The notes below the pieces were generated by a model. That model searched no databases, had not been told where the DNA came from, and was given only the letters and a program-made list of their open reading frames with translations. Made by a program: the position numbers and the translations under genes. Source: an uncultured Actinomycetes bacterium (GTDB lineage Bacteria > Actinomycetota > Actinomycetes > Nanopelagicales > Nanopelagicaceae). Taken from it: a DNA stretch of 50,546 nt. The stretch's first letter is position 1. Every line of letters begins with the position of its first letter. The stretch lies in NCBI GenBank assembly GCA_903852585.1, contig CAINRG010000068.1, positions 1-50,546 on the forward strand, read 5' to 3'. Positions 25,922 to 37,068 of the stretch are shown piece after piece.

Positions 25922-28233
25922 CCACTGATGTTGCAGTTGAGATGATCACCGTTGTTATTGACGGATTTGAAGTTACCGTTCCAAAGGGCACATTGATCAT
26001 TCGTGCCGCAGAAAAACTTGGAATTCAAATTCCTCGATTCTGCGATCACCCTCTTCTTGCACCGGCTGGCGCTTGTCGCCAATGCCTTGTCGATGTAGAA
26101 ATTAACGGTCGCGCATTTCCAAAACCTCAGGCTTCTTGCACAATTCCTGTAGAACCAAACATGATTGTAAAAACACAACTCACCTCTGCTGTTGCCGAAA
26201 AAGCGCAGAAGGGAATTATGGAGTTGTTGCTCATCAATCACCCTCTTGATTGCCCAGTTTGCGATAAAGGTGGCGAGTGCCCGCTTCAAAATCAGGCAAT
26301 GAGTACAGGACGTTCCGAAACTCGCTTCACAGGTGTAAAGCGCACATTCGAAAAGCCAGTGAATATCTCCTCGCAAGTTTTGCTCGATCGCGAACGTTGT
26401 GTTCTCTGTGCACGTTGTACTCGCTTCTCCGAACAAATCGCTGGAGATCCTTTTATTACTTTGAATGAACGTGGTGCTCTTCAGCAAGTTGGCATCTACG
26501 AGAAGGATCCATTTAATTCTTACTTCTCTGGAAATACAGTTCAAATTTGCCCAGTAGGTGCACTGACTGGTGCTTCATATCGATTCCGCGCTCGCCCATT
26601 TGATCTTGTATCAACCCCTTCAGCGTGTGAGCATTGTGCTTCTGGTTGCGCACTTCGTACCGATGTTCGTCGAGGTAAGACACTTCGACGTCTTGCTGGC
26701 GATGATGCATCAGTAAATGAAGAGTGGAATTGCGATAAAGGCCGTTGGGCATTTAAATATCTTTCCAGCAAGGAACGCGTTACAAATCCACTTGTACGCG
26801 ATGAAGATGGCGAGCTTCGCGAAGCATCATGGCCTGAGGCGATTGCACGCGCTGCAGCTGGGCTCTCTGGTAAGCGTGCTGGTGTTCTCGTAGGAGGACG
26901 CTCGACGGTAGAAGATGCCTACGGATATTCAAAGTTTGCCCGTGTTGCACTAGAAACAAACGATATTGATTTCCGTGCGCGCCCACATACAGATGAAGAA
27001 GCAGAATTTATCGCCTCCACAGTTATCAATCTTAAAACCACATACTCAGATATTGATAAAGCTGATCACGTGGTTCTTGTTCACTTCGAACCAGAAGATG
27101 AATCCCCGATAGTTTTCTTACGTGTTTACAAGCAGGTTCGTAAGCGCAATCTTTCAGTTACCACTGTCGCACCATTCGCAAGCCGTGGAAGTGAAAAACT
27201 TGGTGCAAAAGTTGTTCAGAGTTTTGATCAAGTCTCAGATTTAACCGAGAAATCAATCATTCTTGTTGGCGAACGTGCTGCCGAAACTCCAGGACTTCTT
27301 TCTTCGATTTCTTCACACACAACTGCGAAGGTTGCCTGGATTCCACGTCGATCTGGAGAACGTGGTGCTATCGAGGCCGGCGCACTCGGAAACCTTCTTC
27401 CAGGTGGACGCCCAGTTGGGGATGCATCTGCTCGCGTCGATATTCAGAGTGCTTGGGGCGTTCAATCGCTACCAACAGAACTAGGTCGCTCAACTTCTCA
27501 AATTCTTACAGCACTAAATTCTGAAGATGGACTGGAAGCAATTGTTATAGGTGGAGTTGATCCATCAGATATTTCTTCAGATGCGCTTGGTCAACTGCTC
27601 AATACTTTTGTTGTCTCACTTGAAATCTCACATAGCGCCGTAACGGCCATTGCTGATGTCGTCCTACCAGTTTCGGCAGTTACAGAGAAGACTGGAACAT
27701 TCCTTGATTGGGAAGGACGCCCACGAAACTTTGATCAGGCAATCGAAGGAACACTTACAAGAAGTGATGTTCGCATCCTTTCCATGATTGCAGATGAGAT
27801 GAAGAAGCCAATATCTCTTCCATCAGTAACAGCTGCTGCAAAGGAGATTGCTTCTCTTGGTAAGTGGGATGGAGCAAAGGCTCAAAAGCCATCCGCACCA
27901 TCGTCGAAGCTTTCAGCCTCCGGAAATCAAGCAATCCTTACTTCTTGGCGCCAACTTATCGATCTTGGCTCCCTTCAAGCCGGCGAGGAAAATTTGGCTG
28001 GCACTGCTCGCCCTACGGTTGCAGTGATCTCCAGTCAGCGCGCTTCTTCTCTCGGCGTAAGTAATGGAGATTCAATAAGAATTTCAACAGAGCGCGGAAG
28101 CATCACACTCCCTGCTCACATTGCTGCAATCTCTGAGGATTCCATTTGGATTCCTCGTAACTCGCAAGGCTCACAAGCAATTGCTGCGCTGGGGGCCGCT
28201 TATGGAGTACTCGTTACGGTGGTGAAAGCATGA
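25918..28233 (+). CDS. nuoG: NADH-quinone oxidoreductase subunit G
   Basis: This 771-residue iron-sulfur subunit begins with a ferredoxin-like [2Fe-2S] domain ([20 protein letters not shown] and a later Cys in QASCTIP). [17 protein letters not shown] and [12 protein letters not shown]-type cysteines for clusters N4 and N5 follow. A CxxCxxxC-x27-C motif (CEHCASGC near residue 238) follows, and these are the ligands of the extra cluster N7. The rest is a molybdopterin-oxidoreductase-like domain without catalytic function. N7 is retained in E. coli and Thermus complex I but lost in mitochondria. The end overlaps nuoH by four bases. Confidence 0.96.
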   Translation: MTTDVAVEMITVVIDGFEVTVPKGTLIIRAAEKLGIQIPRFCDHPLLAPAGACRQCLVDVEINGRAFPKPQASCTIPVEPNMIVKTQLTSAVAEKAQKGIMELLLINHPLDCPVCDKGGECPLQNQAMSTGRSETRFTGVKRTFEKPVNISSQVLLDRERCVLCARCTRFSEQIAGDPFITLNERGALQQVGIYEKDPFNSYFSGNTVQICPVGALTGASYRFRARPFDLVSTPSACEHCASGCALRTDVRRGKTLRRLAGDDASVNEEWNCDKGRWAFKYLSSKERVTNPLVRDEDGELREASWPEAIARAAAGLSGKRAGVLVGGRSTVEDAYGYSKFARVALETNDIDFRARPHTDEEAEFIASTVINLKTTYSDIDKADHVVLVHFEPEDESPIVFLRVYKQVRKRNLSVTTVAPFASRGSEKLGAKVVQSFDQVSDLTEKSIILVGERAAETPGLLSSISSHTTAKVAWIPRRSGERGAIEAGALGNLLPGGRPVGDASARVDIQSAWGVQSLPTELGRSTSQILTALNSEDGLEAIVIGGVDPSDISSDALGQLLNTFVVSLEISHSAVTAIADVVLPVSAVTEKTGTFLDWEGRPRNFDQAIEGTLTRSDVRILSMIADEMKKPISLPSVTAAAKEIASLGKWDGAKAQKPSAPSSKLSASGNQAILTSWRQLIDLGSLQAGEENLAGTARPTVAVISSQRASSLGVSNGDSIRISTERGSITLPAHIAAISEDSIWIPRNSQGSQAIAALGAAYGVLVTVVKA

Positions 28234-29468
28234 CAAATTCAGAGCTGATTGGAACTGATCCAGGTTGGATCATTCTTGTAAAAGGTGTGCTGATCTTCGT
28301 TATCTGTGTTGTTGCAACTCTTCTTTCAATCTGGGCTGAACGCAAAATTGTTGCGCGTATGCAGGTTCGTATCGGACCAAACCGTGCAGGAAAATTCGGA
28401 CTTCTTCAAAGTTTGGCGGATGGAGTAAAGCTTGCCCTCAAGGAAGATTTGATTCCAAAAGCAGCTGATCGAATTGTCTTTGTTATTGCGCCAATTATTT
28501 CTGCAACTGCATGTTTTATGTCTTTTGCAGTAATTCCAATGACAGGCAAAGTTCGTTTATTTGGCCACACAACCGCGATGCAACTCACCGACCTTCCTGT
28601 CGGCGTTCTCTATATCCTGGCAATTGCATCCATTGGTGTTTACGGAATTGTGCTTGCAGGTTGGTCCTCAGGTTCTACATATCCGCTTCTCGGCGGATTG
28701 CGCTCTAGCGCTCAAGTAATTTCATATGAAGTTGCTATGGGGCTCTCACTTGTAGCGGTCTTTATTTATTCAGGTTCGATGTCAACTTCTTCCATTATCG
28801 AAGCGCAGAACAAGTGGTGGTTCGGAGTTGTTTTATTCCCTTCATTCATCATTTATGTGATTTCAATGGTCGGGGAAACAAACAGAGCGCCATTTGACCT
28901 TGCAGAAGCTGAAGGTGAACTTGTTGGTGGATTCCATACCGAATATTCATCACTCAAATTTGCACTCTTCTTCTTGGCTGAATACGTCAACATGGTTGCA
29001 GTTTCATCTTTAGCAACAACTCTTTTCCTTGGCGGCTATCACGCCCTCCCAGGACTTGGATTTACAGAGTCATGGCTTGGTGGCTGGTTCACTATGGTGT
29101 GGTTCCTTGGAAAAGTTTCACTCTTCTTTTTCCTCTTTGTATGGCTACGCGGAACACTCCCACGCCTTCGCTATGACCAATTTATGCAATTTGGTTGGAA
29201 GGTTTTGATTCCTGTAAGTCTTGTTTGGATCATGATTGTCTCTACTTTGCGAGTTATGTCTCAGCAAGGCGCACCACGCGTGGTTGTTGTTGCATTCACC
29301 TTCGGAATTCTCCTTTTAGTCTTCTCGGCGACATCGCTTGTAGATAAGAACAAGGCGCGAATAAAGGCTGAAAATAGAGAGTCGCTGAAGAACTTCCCGG
29401 CCCCATCATTCCCAGTTCCATCACTACCAGGTAAGACACTTAACGGAGCGGAGGAGATCAATGGCTGA
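28230..29468 (+). CDS. nuoH: NADH-quinone oxidoreductase subunit H
   Basis: This 412-residue membrane subunit with eight helices links the peripheral arm to the proton pumps and lines the quinone channel. [26 protein letters not shown] and [26 protein letters not shown] are the conserved matrix-side loops. The C-terminal tail after the last helix is charged and proline-rich, probably disordered. It overlaps nuoI by eight bases. Confidence 0.97.
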   Translation: MTNSELIGTDPGWIILVKGVLIFVICVVATLLSIWAERKIVARMQVRIGPNRAGKFGLLQSLADGVKLALKEDLIPKAADRIVFVIAPIISATACFMSFAVIPMTGKVRLFGHTTAMQLTDLPVGVLYILAIASIGVYGIVLAGWSSGSTYPLLGGLRSSAQVISYEVAMGLSLVAVFIYSGSMSTSSIIEAQNKWWFGVVLFPSFIIYVISMVGETNRAPFDLAEAEGELVGGFHTEYSSLKFALFFLAEYVNMVAVSSLATTLFLGGYHALPGLGFTESWLGGWFTMVWFLGKVSLFFFLFVWLRGTLPRLRYDQFMQFGWKVLIPVSLVWIMIVSTLRVMSQQGAPRVVVVAFTFGILLLVFSATSLVDKNKARIKAENRESLKNFPAPSFPVPSLPGKTLNGAEEING

Positions 29469-30060
29469 CGATTTCAGCATTGAGAAGGCTGTCGAGCAGA
29501 GCGTTCAGATTCCTGAACAGTCTCCTTCTTCATTCTTTACACAACTTAAGGGATTCTGGCTGACTTTCGTCACCATGTTCCAGGTGAAAAAAGTTCAGAC
29601 AATTCAATATCCAGAAGAGAAGGCTCTAACGGCTGAACGATTTCATGGCCGTCACCAACTCAATCGTTACGACGACGGACTTGAAAAATGTATCGGTTGC
29701 GAACTTTGCGCATGGGCTTGCCCTGCAGATGCAATCTTGGTTGAAGCAGGGGATAACACACCTGAAGCCCAATATTCACCTGGAGAACGTTTTGGCAAGG
29801 TCTACCAAATCAATTACCTCCGCTGCATTTTCTGCGGACTGTGTATTGAGGCATGTCCTACTCGTGCACTGACAATGACAAACGAATATGAACTTGCTGA
29901 AAATAATCGTGGAAAGCTGATCTTTGATAAAGAAGATCTTCTTGCGCCTTTGCGCTCTGGAATGTTGCAACCACCTCACCCAATGTATCCAGGAACAACT
30001 GATACCTCTTACTACAAGGGTGAAGTAACCGGCACCCATCCTTCTCAGGAAGTGAAGTAG
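29461..30060 (+). CDS. nuoI: NADH-quinone oxidoreductase subunit I
   Basis: This 199-residue subunit carries two [4Fe-4S] clusters (N6a and N6b), seen as [12 protein letters not shown] and [12 protein letters not shown]. They pass electrons from NuoG to N2 in NuoB. A hydrophobic amphipathic stretch ([16 protein letters not shown]) near residues 24-40 attaches it to the membrane arm. The gene sits between nuoH and nuoJ with a four-base gap after it. Confidence 0.97.
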   Translation: MADDFSIEKAVEQSVQIPEQSPSSFFTQLKGFWLTFVTMFQVKKVQTIQYPEEKALTAERFHGRHQLNRYDDGLEKCIGCELCAWACPADAILVEAGDNTPEAQYSPGERFGKVYQINYLRCIFCGLCIEACPTRALTMTNEYELAENNRGKLIFDKEDLLAPLRSGMLQPPHPMYPGTTDTSYYKGEVTGTHPSQEVK

Positions 30061-30064
30061 CCTG

Positions 30065-30856
30065 ATGCACAATCTCTTCTTTCAATCACTCCAGGTAGGA
30101 AGTACCGCAACTCCAGAAGCTGTTCAATTCTGGATTCTTGCACCTCTTGCAGTTTTAGCAGCGCTCGGAATGCTTTTGGTGAAAAAAGCAGTCCACTCCG
30201 CACTTCTTCTTGCATGGGTAATGATTACTCTCGCAATTTTTTACATCGCACAAGGCGCGCTCTTTCTTGGAATCGTGCAGGTTGTTGTCTATACCGGTGC
30301 AGTGATGATGCTTTTCTTATTTATTTTGATGCTTGTCGGCGTAGATTCATCTGACTCTTTAGTTGAAAATATCAAAGGCCAACGTCCTGCCGCTATTACT
30401 GCTGCACTGGGAATTGTCGGCTTGCTTCTCTCCCTCATTGGTCGAGCAACTGTAAATCATCCGGCTGTGGGACTTGATGCGATAAATGCCAGCGGAAATG
30501 TTCAAGGCCTTGCAAATGAATTGTTCACAAAATATGTCTGGGCTTTTGAAGTTATCTCTGCACTCTTAATAACTGCAGCACTTGGCGCAATGGTCTTGGC
30601 ACACAGCCAAAAGACAAAGTCCCGCACTTCACAGCGCGATCTCTCTATCGCCCGTTTCCGTGGTGATTCACTTGCCCATGCAGCCGGACTTCCAGGTTCT
30701 GGTGTGTATGCACTTCACAACGCCGTTGACGTTCCAGGGCTTGGTCCTGATGGCCTTCCTGTTGAAGCATCAGTTTCGCGCGTTTTGGAAGCTCGTGGTG
30801 ACATGATTGCAACGGCGCCTTTTGAACTTACTGAGATTCAGGAGGAGGAGAAGTAA
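30065..30856 (+). CDS. nuoJ: NADH-quinone oxidoreductase subunit J
   Basis: This 263-residue membrane subunit has five helices. The third helix (FLGIVQVVVYTGAVMMLFLFILMLVG) contains the pi-bulge region tied to coupling. After the last helix there is a long cytoplasmic tail of about 80 residues, common in actinobacterial NuoJ and absent in E. coli. It abuts nuoK with no gap. Confidence 0.96.
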   Translation: MHNLFFQSLQVGSTATPEAVQFWILAPLAVLAALGMLLVKKAVHSALLLAWVMITLAIFYIAQGALFLGIVQVVVYTGAVMMLFLFILMLVGVDSSDSLVENIKGQRPAAITAALGIVGLLLSLIGRATVNHPAVGLDAINASGNVQGLANELFTKYVWAFEVISALLITAALGAMVLAHSQKTKSRTSQRDLSIARFRGDSLAHAAGLPGSGVYALHNAVDVPGLGPDGLPVEASVSRVLEARGDMIATAPFELTEIQEEEK

Positions 30857-31156
30857 ATGGATATCTCAAATTACCTCTACTTGTCAGCAATTCTTTTCAC
30901 CATTGGCGCCGTTGGTGTTGTCGTCCGCCGCAATGCGATCGTAGTCTTTATGTGCGTTGAGTTGATGCTCAATGCAGCAAACCTTGCATTTGTAACATTT
31001 TCGCGGATAAATGGAGACCTCGTTGGACAGGTTGCTTCGTTTTTTACGATGGTCGTTGCAGCGTGCGAAGTTGTAGTTGGTCTAGCGATTATCGTGACGA
31101 TGTATCGCTCCCGTCGATCGGCGTCAATTGATGACGCTAGTTTGTTGAAGCGATAA
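30857..31156 (+). CDS. nuoK: NADH-quinone oxidoreductase subunit K
   Basis: This 99-residue subunit with three membrane helices has conserved glutamates in the middle of helices 2 and 3 ([13 protein letters not shown] and [10 protein letters not shown]) that form part of a proton path. GAGGAGGAGAA just before the ATG, inside the end of nuoJ, is a strong ribosome binding site, fitting tight coupling. Confidence 0.97.
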   Translation: MDISNYLYLSAILFTIGAVGVVVRRNAIVVFMCVELMLNAANLAFVTFSRINGDLVGQVASFFTMVVAACEVVVGLAIIVTMYRSRRSASIDDASLLKR

Positions 31157-31158
31157 CC

Positions 31159-33045
31159 ATGACAACTTCACATAATCTTGTCTATCTCATTGCATTGCCT
31201 CTTGTAAGTGCTGCAATACTTCTTCTCCTAGGTCGCATCGCAGATAAGTGGGGACACCTTCTAGCAACTCTCGTTTCTGCTTCTACCTTTGCAATTGCGG
31301 CGATCGAATTCTTTTCTATGCGCTCTCGCAGTGGTGCGGCTCGTCCAGCCATGCAGGATCTTTTTACATGGATATCTGTAGGAAGTTTTAATGTCCATGC
31401 CTCCCTTTTACTGGATCAACTATCAATCTGTTTCGTTCTTTTGATTACTGGTGTTGGAACCCTCATCCACATCTACTCAATCGCATATATGTCACATGAT
31501 CATGATCGTCGTCGATTCTTTGCCTATCTCAACCTCTTTGTCGCTGCGATGCTCTTGCTCGTACTTGGCGATTCTTACCTCAATTTATATGTGGGATGGG
31601 AGGGTGTTGGCCTGGCCTCATACCTCTTGATCGGATTCTGGAATCAGAAGCCTGCATATGCAGTAGCTGCGAAAAAGGCATTTGTTGCAAACCGTGTTGG
31701 AGATATCGGTCTTTCACTTGCCATCATGATTTCTTTCGCTCAATTCGGAAGCGTTTCATTTTCTGGCGTTGAAGCCGGAGTTCCGCACGCATCAAAGGCA
31801 GCGCTCACCGCGCTCGGTGCAATGTTGCTCTTGGCAGCCGCTGGTAAATCAGCTCAATTCCCATTGCAGTCATGGCTCGGGGATGCAATGGCAGGCCCTA
31901 CGCCGGTTTCTGCGCTCATTCACGCAGCAACAATGGTGACAGCAGGCGTGTACCTCATCACCCGTTCTCATTTTGTTTTCGATGCTTCTCCAACGGCTCA
32001 AACAATGGTTCTGATTGTCGGCGGAATTACTCTTCTATTCGGTGCACTTGTTGGTACAGCCAAGGATGACATCAAGAAGGCGCTCGCAGCTTCAACAATG
32101 TCGCAGATTGGTTACATGATTCTTGCAACAGGCCTTGGCCCAATTGGATACGCCTTTGCAATCATGCACCTTCTCACACACGGTTTCTTCAAAGCTGGCA
32201 TGTTCCTTGGGGCCGGTTCAGTCATGCATGGAATGAATGATGAAGTAAATATGCGCCGGTATGGTGCAATCGGCAAAGTCATGCCTATCACTGCAGTGAC
32301 ATTTGGACTTGGATACCTCGCAATTATCGGAGTCCCACCATTCGCTGGTTTCTACTCAAAAGATAAAATTATTGAAACTGCTTTCAACGCCGGAGGAAGC
32401 AAAGGCATCATTGTCGGTGGAGCAGCTCTTCTTGGCGCGGCAATCACCGCTTTCTATATGACTCGCGTCATCGTTCTAACATTTACCGGTACAAAGCGCT
32501 GGGATGACCAAGTCCATCCACATGAGTCCCCATCCCTTATGTGGATCCCCATGGTTATTTTGGCAGTGGGCTCTGTTGCATCAGGATTCCTTTTCAACTC
32601 AGGACATGCCCTTGTCAATTGGCTTGCACCCGTAGTCAATGCTGCAGGTCACGAAGAAGGTAAGGCACTTATGCAGCCAATGACAGTGTCATTGTTGGCT
32701 CTGGGAGTCGTTGCAGTAGGAGTTTCAATTGCGATTCTAAAGTATCGCACTGTCCCAGTGGATGCACCTGCAGGAAATATCCTCACAAAGATTGTCCGTA
32801 GGGATCTCTTGCAAGATGATTTCAATGATCGCGTTCTTGTTCGTCCCGGCCAAGCGCTGACAAACTTTTTTGTTCGCATGGACAACTCCTTTATTGACGG
32901 AATTGTTCGCGGAGTCGGAGGAATTGTTGCGGTCAGCTCTACGAATCTTCGCAAAATCCAGAATGGATATGTGCGTAGCTATGCGCTAATTATGGTGGTT
33001 GGCGTCTTAGCCCTCCTGACGACAATTTGGATGGTGACCCTATGA
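31159..33045 (+). CDS. nuoL: NADH-quinone oxidoreductase subunit L
   Basis: This 628-residue antiporter-like proton-pumping subunit is at the far end of the membrane arm. Conserved blocks are [19 protein letters not shown] (with the key glutamate), [35 protein letters not shown], and [22 protein letters not shown] lateral-helix-like C-terminal stretch follows the main 14-helix fold. Its stop overlaps the nuoM ATG (ATGA). Confidence 0.97.
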   Translation: MTTSHNLVYLIALPLVSAAILLLLGRIADKWGHLLATLVSASTFAIAAIEFFSMRSRSGAARPAMQDLFTWISVGSFNVHASLLLDQLSICFVLLITGVGTLIHIYSIAYMSHDHDRRRFFAYLNLFVAAMLLLVLGDSYLNLYVGWEGVGLASYLLIGFWNQKPAYAVAAKKAFVANRVGDIGLSLAIMISFAQFGSVSFSGVEAGVPHASKAALTALGAMLLLAAAGKSAQFPLQSWLGDAMAGPTPVSALIHAATMVTAGVYLITRSHFVFDASPTAQTMVLIVGGITLLFGALVGTAKDDIKKALAASTMSQIGYMILATGLGPIGYAFAIMHLLTHGFFKAGMFLGAGSVMHGMNDEVNMRRYGAIGKVMPITAVTFGLGYLAIIGVPPFAGFYSKDKIIETAFNAGGSKGIIVGGAALLGAAITAFYMTRVIVLTFTGTKRWDDQVHPHESPSLMWIPMVILAVGSVASGFLFNSGHALVNWLAPVVNAAGHEEGKALMQPMTVSLLALGVVAVGVSIAILKYRTVPVDAPAGNILTKIVRRDLLQDDFNDRVLVRPGQALTNFFVRMDNSFIDGIVRGVGGIVAVSSTNLRKIQNGYVRSYALIMVVGVLALLTTIWMVTL

Positions 33046-34547
33046 GTATCGTGACCGTTCTCGAGCTAATTCCTCTTCTAGGGGTAATTGGACTATTCGC
33101 CCTCCCAAAGGGTTCAACAAAACTTATCAAGCAATTTTCTATCGGCGTATCTCTCGTGGATTTGATTATTTCTGTTGTGATGGCAGTTCGCTTTAATCGC
33201 GGCGTCTCTGCAATGCAATTTGTAGAGTCACGCACATGGATCTCAAGCTTTGGAATTAAGTACGCGGTTGGAATTGATGGAATTGCACTTGTTCTCATTT
33301 TGATGACAACCGTTCTCGTTCCAATCGTTTTGCTCGCCGGATGGAATGAATCAGAGAATGGACGCTGGTCTCCACGCGTCTACTACGCACTTATCTTGAT
33401 TCTTGAAACCATGATGGTCGGCGTTTTTGCAGCCACAGATGTCTTTTTGTTCTACGTCATCTTTGAAGCAATGTTAATTCCGGTCTACTTCCTCATCGGT
33501 GGTTATGGTCGAGGAGAACGCGCTCAGGCTGCCATGAAGTTCCTTCTTTACAGCTTGCTCGGTGGTCTCTTAATGCTTGCCGCAGTTATTGGAACGTATG
33601 TCATTGCAACAAATCAGATTGGCTCTACATTTGATGTGACTGCTCTTTCTGGCTTGCACATCGATTCAGCGACTGAAAATATGTTGTTCCTTGGATTCTT
33701 TATTGCCTTTGCAATAAAAGCCCCATTGTGGCCATTGCATACATGGCTCCCTACAGCTGCAAAATCAGCGACCCCAGCGACCTCAGTACTACTTCTGGGG
33801 GTACTGGATAAGGTTGGTACATACGGAATGATTCGATTCTGTATCACCCTCTTTCCGCATGCTGCACACACATTTACACCGATGATCATTGTCCTTTCCT
33901 TAATCTCCATTCTTTATGGCGCATTCCTTGCAATTGGACAGCGTGACATCAATGGTTTGATTGCATTTACCTCTATCAGCCACTTTGGTTTTATCACCCT
34001 CGGAATCTTTGCAATGACCTCTCAAGGTCTCACTGGGGCCTCCCTGTATATGGTCAATCACGGTTTCTCGACCGCTGCGCTCTTCTTGGTGGCAGGTTGG
34101 ATGGCTTCACGACGTGGTTCAACAAAGATAGAAGATTTTGGAGGTCTCCAACGAGTCACTCCAGTGATGGCCTGGGCTTTCTTTATTGCAGGCATGTCAG
34201 CTCTAGCCCTTCCAGGTCTTTCAAGCTTCGTCAGCGAATTTCTCGTCCTCGTAGGAACATTTACGCGTTATCCGCTTGCTGCAATCATTGGCACAACGGG
34301 AATTGTTCTTGCAGCGCTCTACGTTTTGCTCACAGTCCAGCGCTCACTTCACGGCCCAACAACGCCTGGAAATGAATCGCTCTCTGATTTGAATATTCGC
34401 GAAAAGATTGCCATCGCTCCCGTAATTGCAATACTCGTCATTTTTGGATTTTTCCCAAAGCCGATTACCGATGTGCTCAATCCTGCCTCACATGAAGTCA
34501 TGACGCACGCTGGATATGTTGATCCACAACCAAAGGCAGGTAAGTAA
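33042..34547 (+). CDS. nuoM: NADH-quinone oxidoreductase subunit M
   Basis: This 501-residue proton-pumping subunit shows [20 protein letters not shown] (key glutamate), [29 protein letters not shown], and [13 protein letters not shown] choose the ATG at 33042, which overlaps the nuoL stop. A TTG at 33027 would add five residues (MDGDP) within nuoL and has no support. The TAA overlaps the nuoN ATG by one base. Confidence 0.96.
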   Translation: MSIVTVLELIPLLGVIGLFALPKGSTKLIKQFSIGVSLVDLIISVVMAVRFNRGVSAMQFVESRTWISSFGIKYAVGIDGIALVLILMTTVLVPIVLLAGWNESENGRWSPRVYYALILILETMMVGVFAATDVFLFYVIFEAMLIPVYFLIGGYGRGERAQAAMKFLLYSLLGGLLMLAAVIGTYVIATNQIGSTFDVTALSGLHIDSATENMLFLGFFIAFAIKAPLWPLHTWLPTAAKSATPATSVLLLGVLDKVGTYGMIRFCITLFPHAAHTFTPMIIVLSLISILYGAFLAIGQRDINGLIAFTSISHFGFITLGIFAMTSQGLTGASLYMVNHGFSTAALFLVAGWMASRRGSTKIEDFGGLQRVTPVMAWAFFIAGMSALALPGLSSFVSEFLVLVGTFTRYPLAAIIGTTGIVLAALYVLLTVQRSLHGPTTPGNESLSDLNIREKIAIAPVIAILVIFGFFPKPITDVLNPASHEVMTHAGYVDPQPKAGK

Positions 34548-36061
34548 TGCTGACCGCACCGCAACTTTCTTATTCACTTCTTGCGCCAATTCTGATTGTC
34601 CTTGGTGGCGCACTCTTGGGTGTACTCGTTGAAGCCATCGTCAAGAAAGGATCCCGAGCTGCGATACAAAGCACAATTGCTTTAGGAACGATCGTTCTCT
34701 CCTTTGCATTCTTGTGGAGAGTGCACGGTCAAACCTCGAGAACCGCCGCAGTTGGATCAGTCTCCATCGACGGGGCTGGAATTTTTATCCAAGGCACCAT
34801 CTTGGTTCTCTCCTTTATCGCAATCCTCTTTATTGCAGATACAGATAACTTTGCTGCGCAAGCATCAGCTATTCCAGGTTCACAAGAGGAGCGCCTGGCT
34901 CTTGAGACTGGAAAGCAACAAACAGAAATATTTCCACTCACACTATTTGCAGTAAGTGGAATGCTCCTGTTTCCAATAGCAAGTGATCTGATCACGCTTT
35001 TTGTTGCCCTTGAAGTTCTCTCTTTGCCGTTGTATTTGATGGCAGGCCTTTCACGCCGCCGCCGTTTACTTTCACAAGAGGCTGCCTTGAAGTACTTTCT
35101 TTTGGGCGCCTTCTCATCAGCTTTCTTCCTCTTTGGAGCGGCATTCCTTTACGGATATTCCGGCTCAATGAGTCTTGATGGAATTGCTTCTGCTATCGCA
35201 GCAAATTCTGCCAATGATGTCTTTCTTTTGATTGGAATTGCATTCCTCTCCGTAGGACTTCTCTTTAAAATCGGTGCAGTGCCATTTCATTCATGGACTC
35301 CGGATGTCTATCAAGGCGCCCCAACACCGATTACCGGCTTTATGGCTGCCTGCACAAAAATTGCTGCAATGGGTGCGACCCTTCGAATTTTCTACGTCGC
35401 CTTTGGGCAAGCAGAATGGCAATGGAAGCCAATAATTTTGACGATTGCAATCCTTACGATGATTGTCGGCGGCGTAGCTGCGATTTCCCAACGGGATGTA
35501 AAGAGAATGCTTGCTTTCTCTTCAATTGCACATGCAGGATTCCTTCTTGCAGCTGTATTGGCACTTAATACTGATGGTCTAAAAGGTGCGCTTTTCTATC
35601 TTGCGACATACGGTTTTACAACCCTTGGTGCTTTTGGAATTATCACCCTTGTCCGCGATTCATCCGGAGAAGTTACCGATCTCAACCGGTGGGTTGGTTT
35701 GGGAAAGAAATCTCCACTCACTGCAGGAGTTTTTACACTCTTCCTTCTCAGCTTTGCGGGTATTCCTTTAACAAGCGGATTTGTAGCAAAGTTTGCCCTC
35801 TTCACTGGAGCATATGAGAGTGGCAACACAGTCATTGTGGTTGTCGGTGTTCTCACCTCAGCGATTACTGCATTCTTCTACCTTCGCGTTGTTGTGATGC
35901 TTTTCTTCACTGATTCAAAGAGTGAGTCGGTCAGTGTTGTGATTCCTTCCATCATGACTCGACTAGCAATTGCTGTGTGTGCAATCATCACGATAGTTCT
36001 TGGTGTTGCTCCATCACTTCTTCTTAATACTGCGCAGACCTTCGCAACCTTTATCCGTTAG
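34547..36061 (+). CDS. nuoN: NADH-quinone oxidoreductase subunit N
   Basis: This 504-residue antiporter-like subunit is the last nuo gene. LFVALEVLSLPLYLMAGLSRR carries the conserved glutamate, and KIGAVPFHSWTPDVYQGAPTPITGFMAACTK is the family hallmark. An insert of about 25 polar residues around 107-131 (SAIPGSQEERLALETGK) lies in a loop between helices, as seen in actinobacterial NuoN. Eleven bases later the polyprenyl diphosphate synthase starts, so it is probably in the same transcript. Confidence 0.96.
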   Translation: MLTAPQLSYSLLAPILIVLGGALLGVLVEAIVKKGSRAAIQSTIALGTIVLSFAFLWRVHGQTSRTAAVGSVSIDGAGIFIQGTILVLSFIAILFIADTDNFAAQASAIPGSQEERLALETGKQQTEIFPLTLFAVSGMLLFPIASDLITLFVALEVLSLPLYLMAGLSRRRRLLSQEAALKYFLLGAFSSAFFLFGAAFLYGYSGSMSLDGIASAIAANSANDVFLLIGIAFLSVGLLFKIGAVPFHSWTPDVYQGAPTPITGFMAACTKIAAMGATLRIFYVAFGQAEWQWKPIILTIAILTMIVGGVAAISQRDVKRMLAFSSIAHAGFLLAAVLALNTDGLKGALFYLATYGFTTLGAFGIITLVRDSSGEVTDLNRWVGLGKKSPLTAGVFTLFLLSFAGIPLTSGFVAKFALFTGAYESGNTVIVVVGVLTSAITAFFYLRVVVMLFFTDSKSESVSVVIPSIMTRLAIAVCAIITIVLGVAPSLLLNTAQTFATFIR

Positions 36062-36072
36062 TATCTGAGACG

Positions 36073-37068
36073 ATGTCACAGGTTAATTTGGGTATACCGG
36101 GTTTAGATTCAGCCCTTGAAACTGCGTTAATCGCCGATATGGTGCGTGTGGAAGACCTTCTTCGCTCACATATTGTCGGAAAGTATCCACTTGTGATTGA
36201 AACCTCTCGTCACCTTGTTGAGGCTGGCGGAAAGCGGTTGCGACCACTTCTGACGTTGCTGGGTGCCCAATTTGGAAATCCTGCAAATGATCAGGTTATA
36301 CAAGCTGCTGTTGTTTGCGAACTCACCCACCTTGCAACTTTGTACCACGATGATGTTATGGATGAAGCACCACTTCGTCGAGGGGTAGAAAGTGCAAACA
36401 ATCGTTGGGGCAATACTGTCGCCATTCTCACTGGAGATTATCTTTTTGCAAAAACTTCAGCACTTCTTGCCGAACTTGGCCCGGAAGCTGTACGAATTCA
36501 TGCAGAAACATTTGAGCGCCTTGTCATCGGTCAGATTATGGAGACTCAGGGCTCGACAGAAGGCCTCTCCTTGCTTGAGCATTACACGCAAGTGATTGCC
36601 GATAAAACTGGATCTCTCATTGCCACAAGTGCTCGATACGGGGCTATCTTTGCCGGTGCATCGGCTTCAGATATTGAAACACTCACTCAGTATGGTGAAA
36701 AGATCGGCATACTTTTCCAGCTTGCCGACGACATCATTGATATTGCAAGTGAAACCGATGAATCTGGAAAGACTCCCGGAACGGATTTACGTGAAGGCGT
36801 ACCAACGATGGTCACAGTTCACATTATTGAATCAGATGACCCGCAAGACGCGGCGTTGAAAAAACTACTTTCAGCACCGATTCATGACGAAGAAATTGTT
36901 TCGGCAACTCTCAAGGCACTTCGTACTCACAAGGCTATGCAAAGTTCACGAGCACTTCTTATTCAATATGCAGACGAAGCCAAAACTCTTGTCGCAGGTT
37001 TGAAAGATTGCAATGCAAAAGACGCCTTAATCAGCTTGTGTGACGCGATTATTACTCGAACTTCCTGA
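36073..37068 (+). CDS. long-chain polyprenyl diphosphate synthase
   Basis: This 331-residue all-helical prenyltransferase elongates allylic diphosphates with isopentenyl diphosphate. It has GGKRLRP (52-58), the first Asp-rich motif DDVMDEA (93-99) and the second DDIID (about 219). The residues just before the first motif (THLATLYHDD) have small side chains, in line with a long product. By position behind nuoN and near the men genes it should make the menaquinone side chain (mycobacterial equivalent GrcC1); exact chain length cannot be told. The 3' end overlaps the rarD-like gene on the other strand by 42 bases. Confidence 0.92.
   Translation: MSQVNLGIPGLDSALETALIADMVRVEDLLRSHIVGKYPLVIETSRHLVEAGGKRLRPLLTLLGAQFGNPANDQVIQAAVVCELTHLATLYHDDVMDEAPLRRGVESANNRWGNTVAILTGDYLFAKTSALLAELGPEAVRIHAETFERLVIGQIMETQGSTEGLSLLEHYTQVIADKTGSLIATSARYGAIFAGASASDIETLTQYGEKIGILFQLADDIIDIASETDESGKTPGTDLREGVPTMVTVHIIESDDPQDAALKKLLSAPIHDEEIVSATLKALRTHKAMQSSRALLIQYADEAKTLVAGLKDCNAKDALISLCDAIITRTS

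Noticed and set aside
25615-26544. 309-codon open frame on the minus strand across nuoF and nuoG
   Set aside because: It lies wholly antisense to two clear complex I genes, and its translation is rich in Cys, Asn and Ser with no recognisable domain; it is a shadow of their codon usage.
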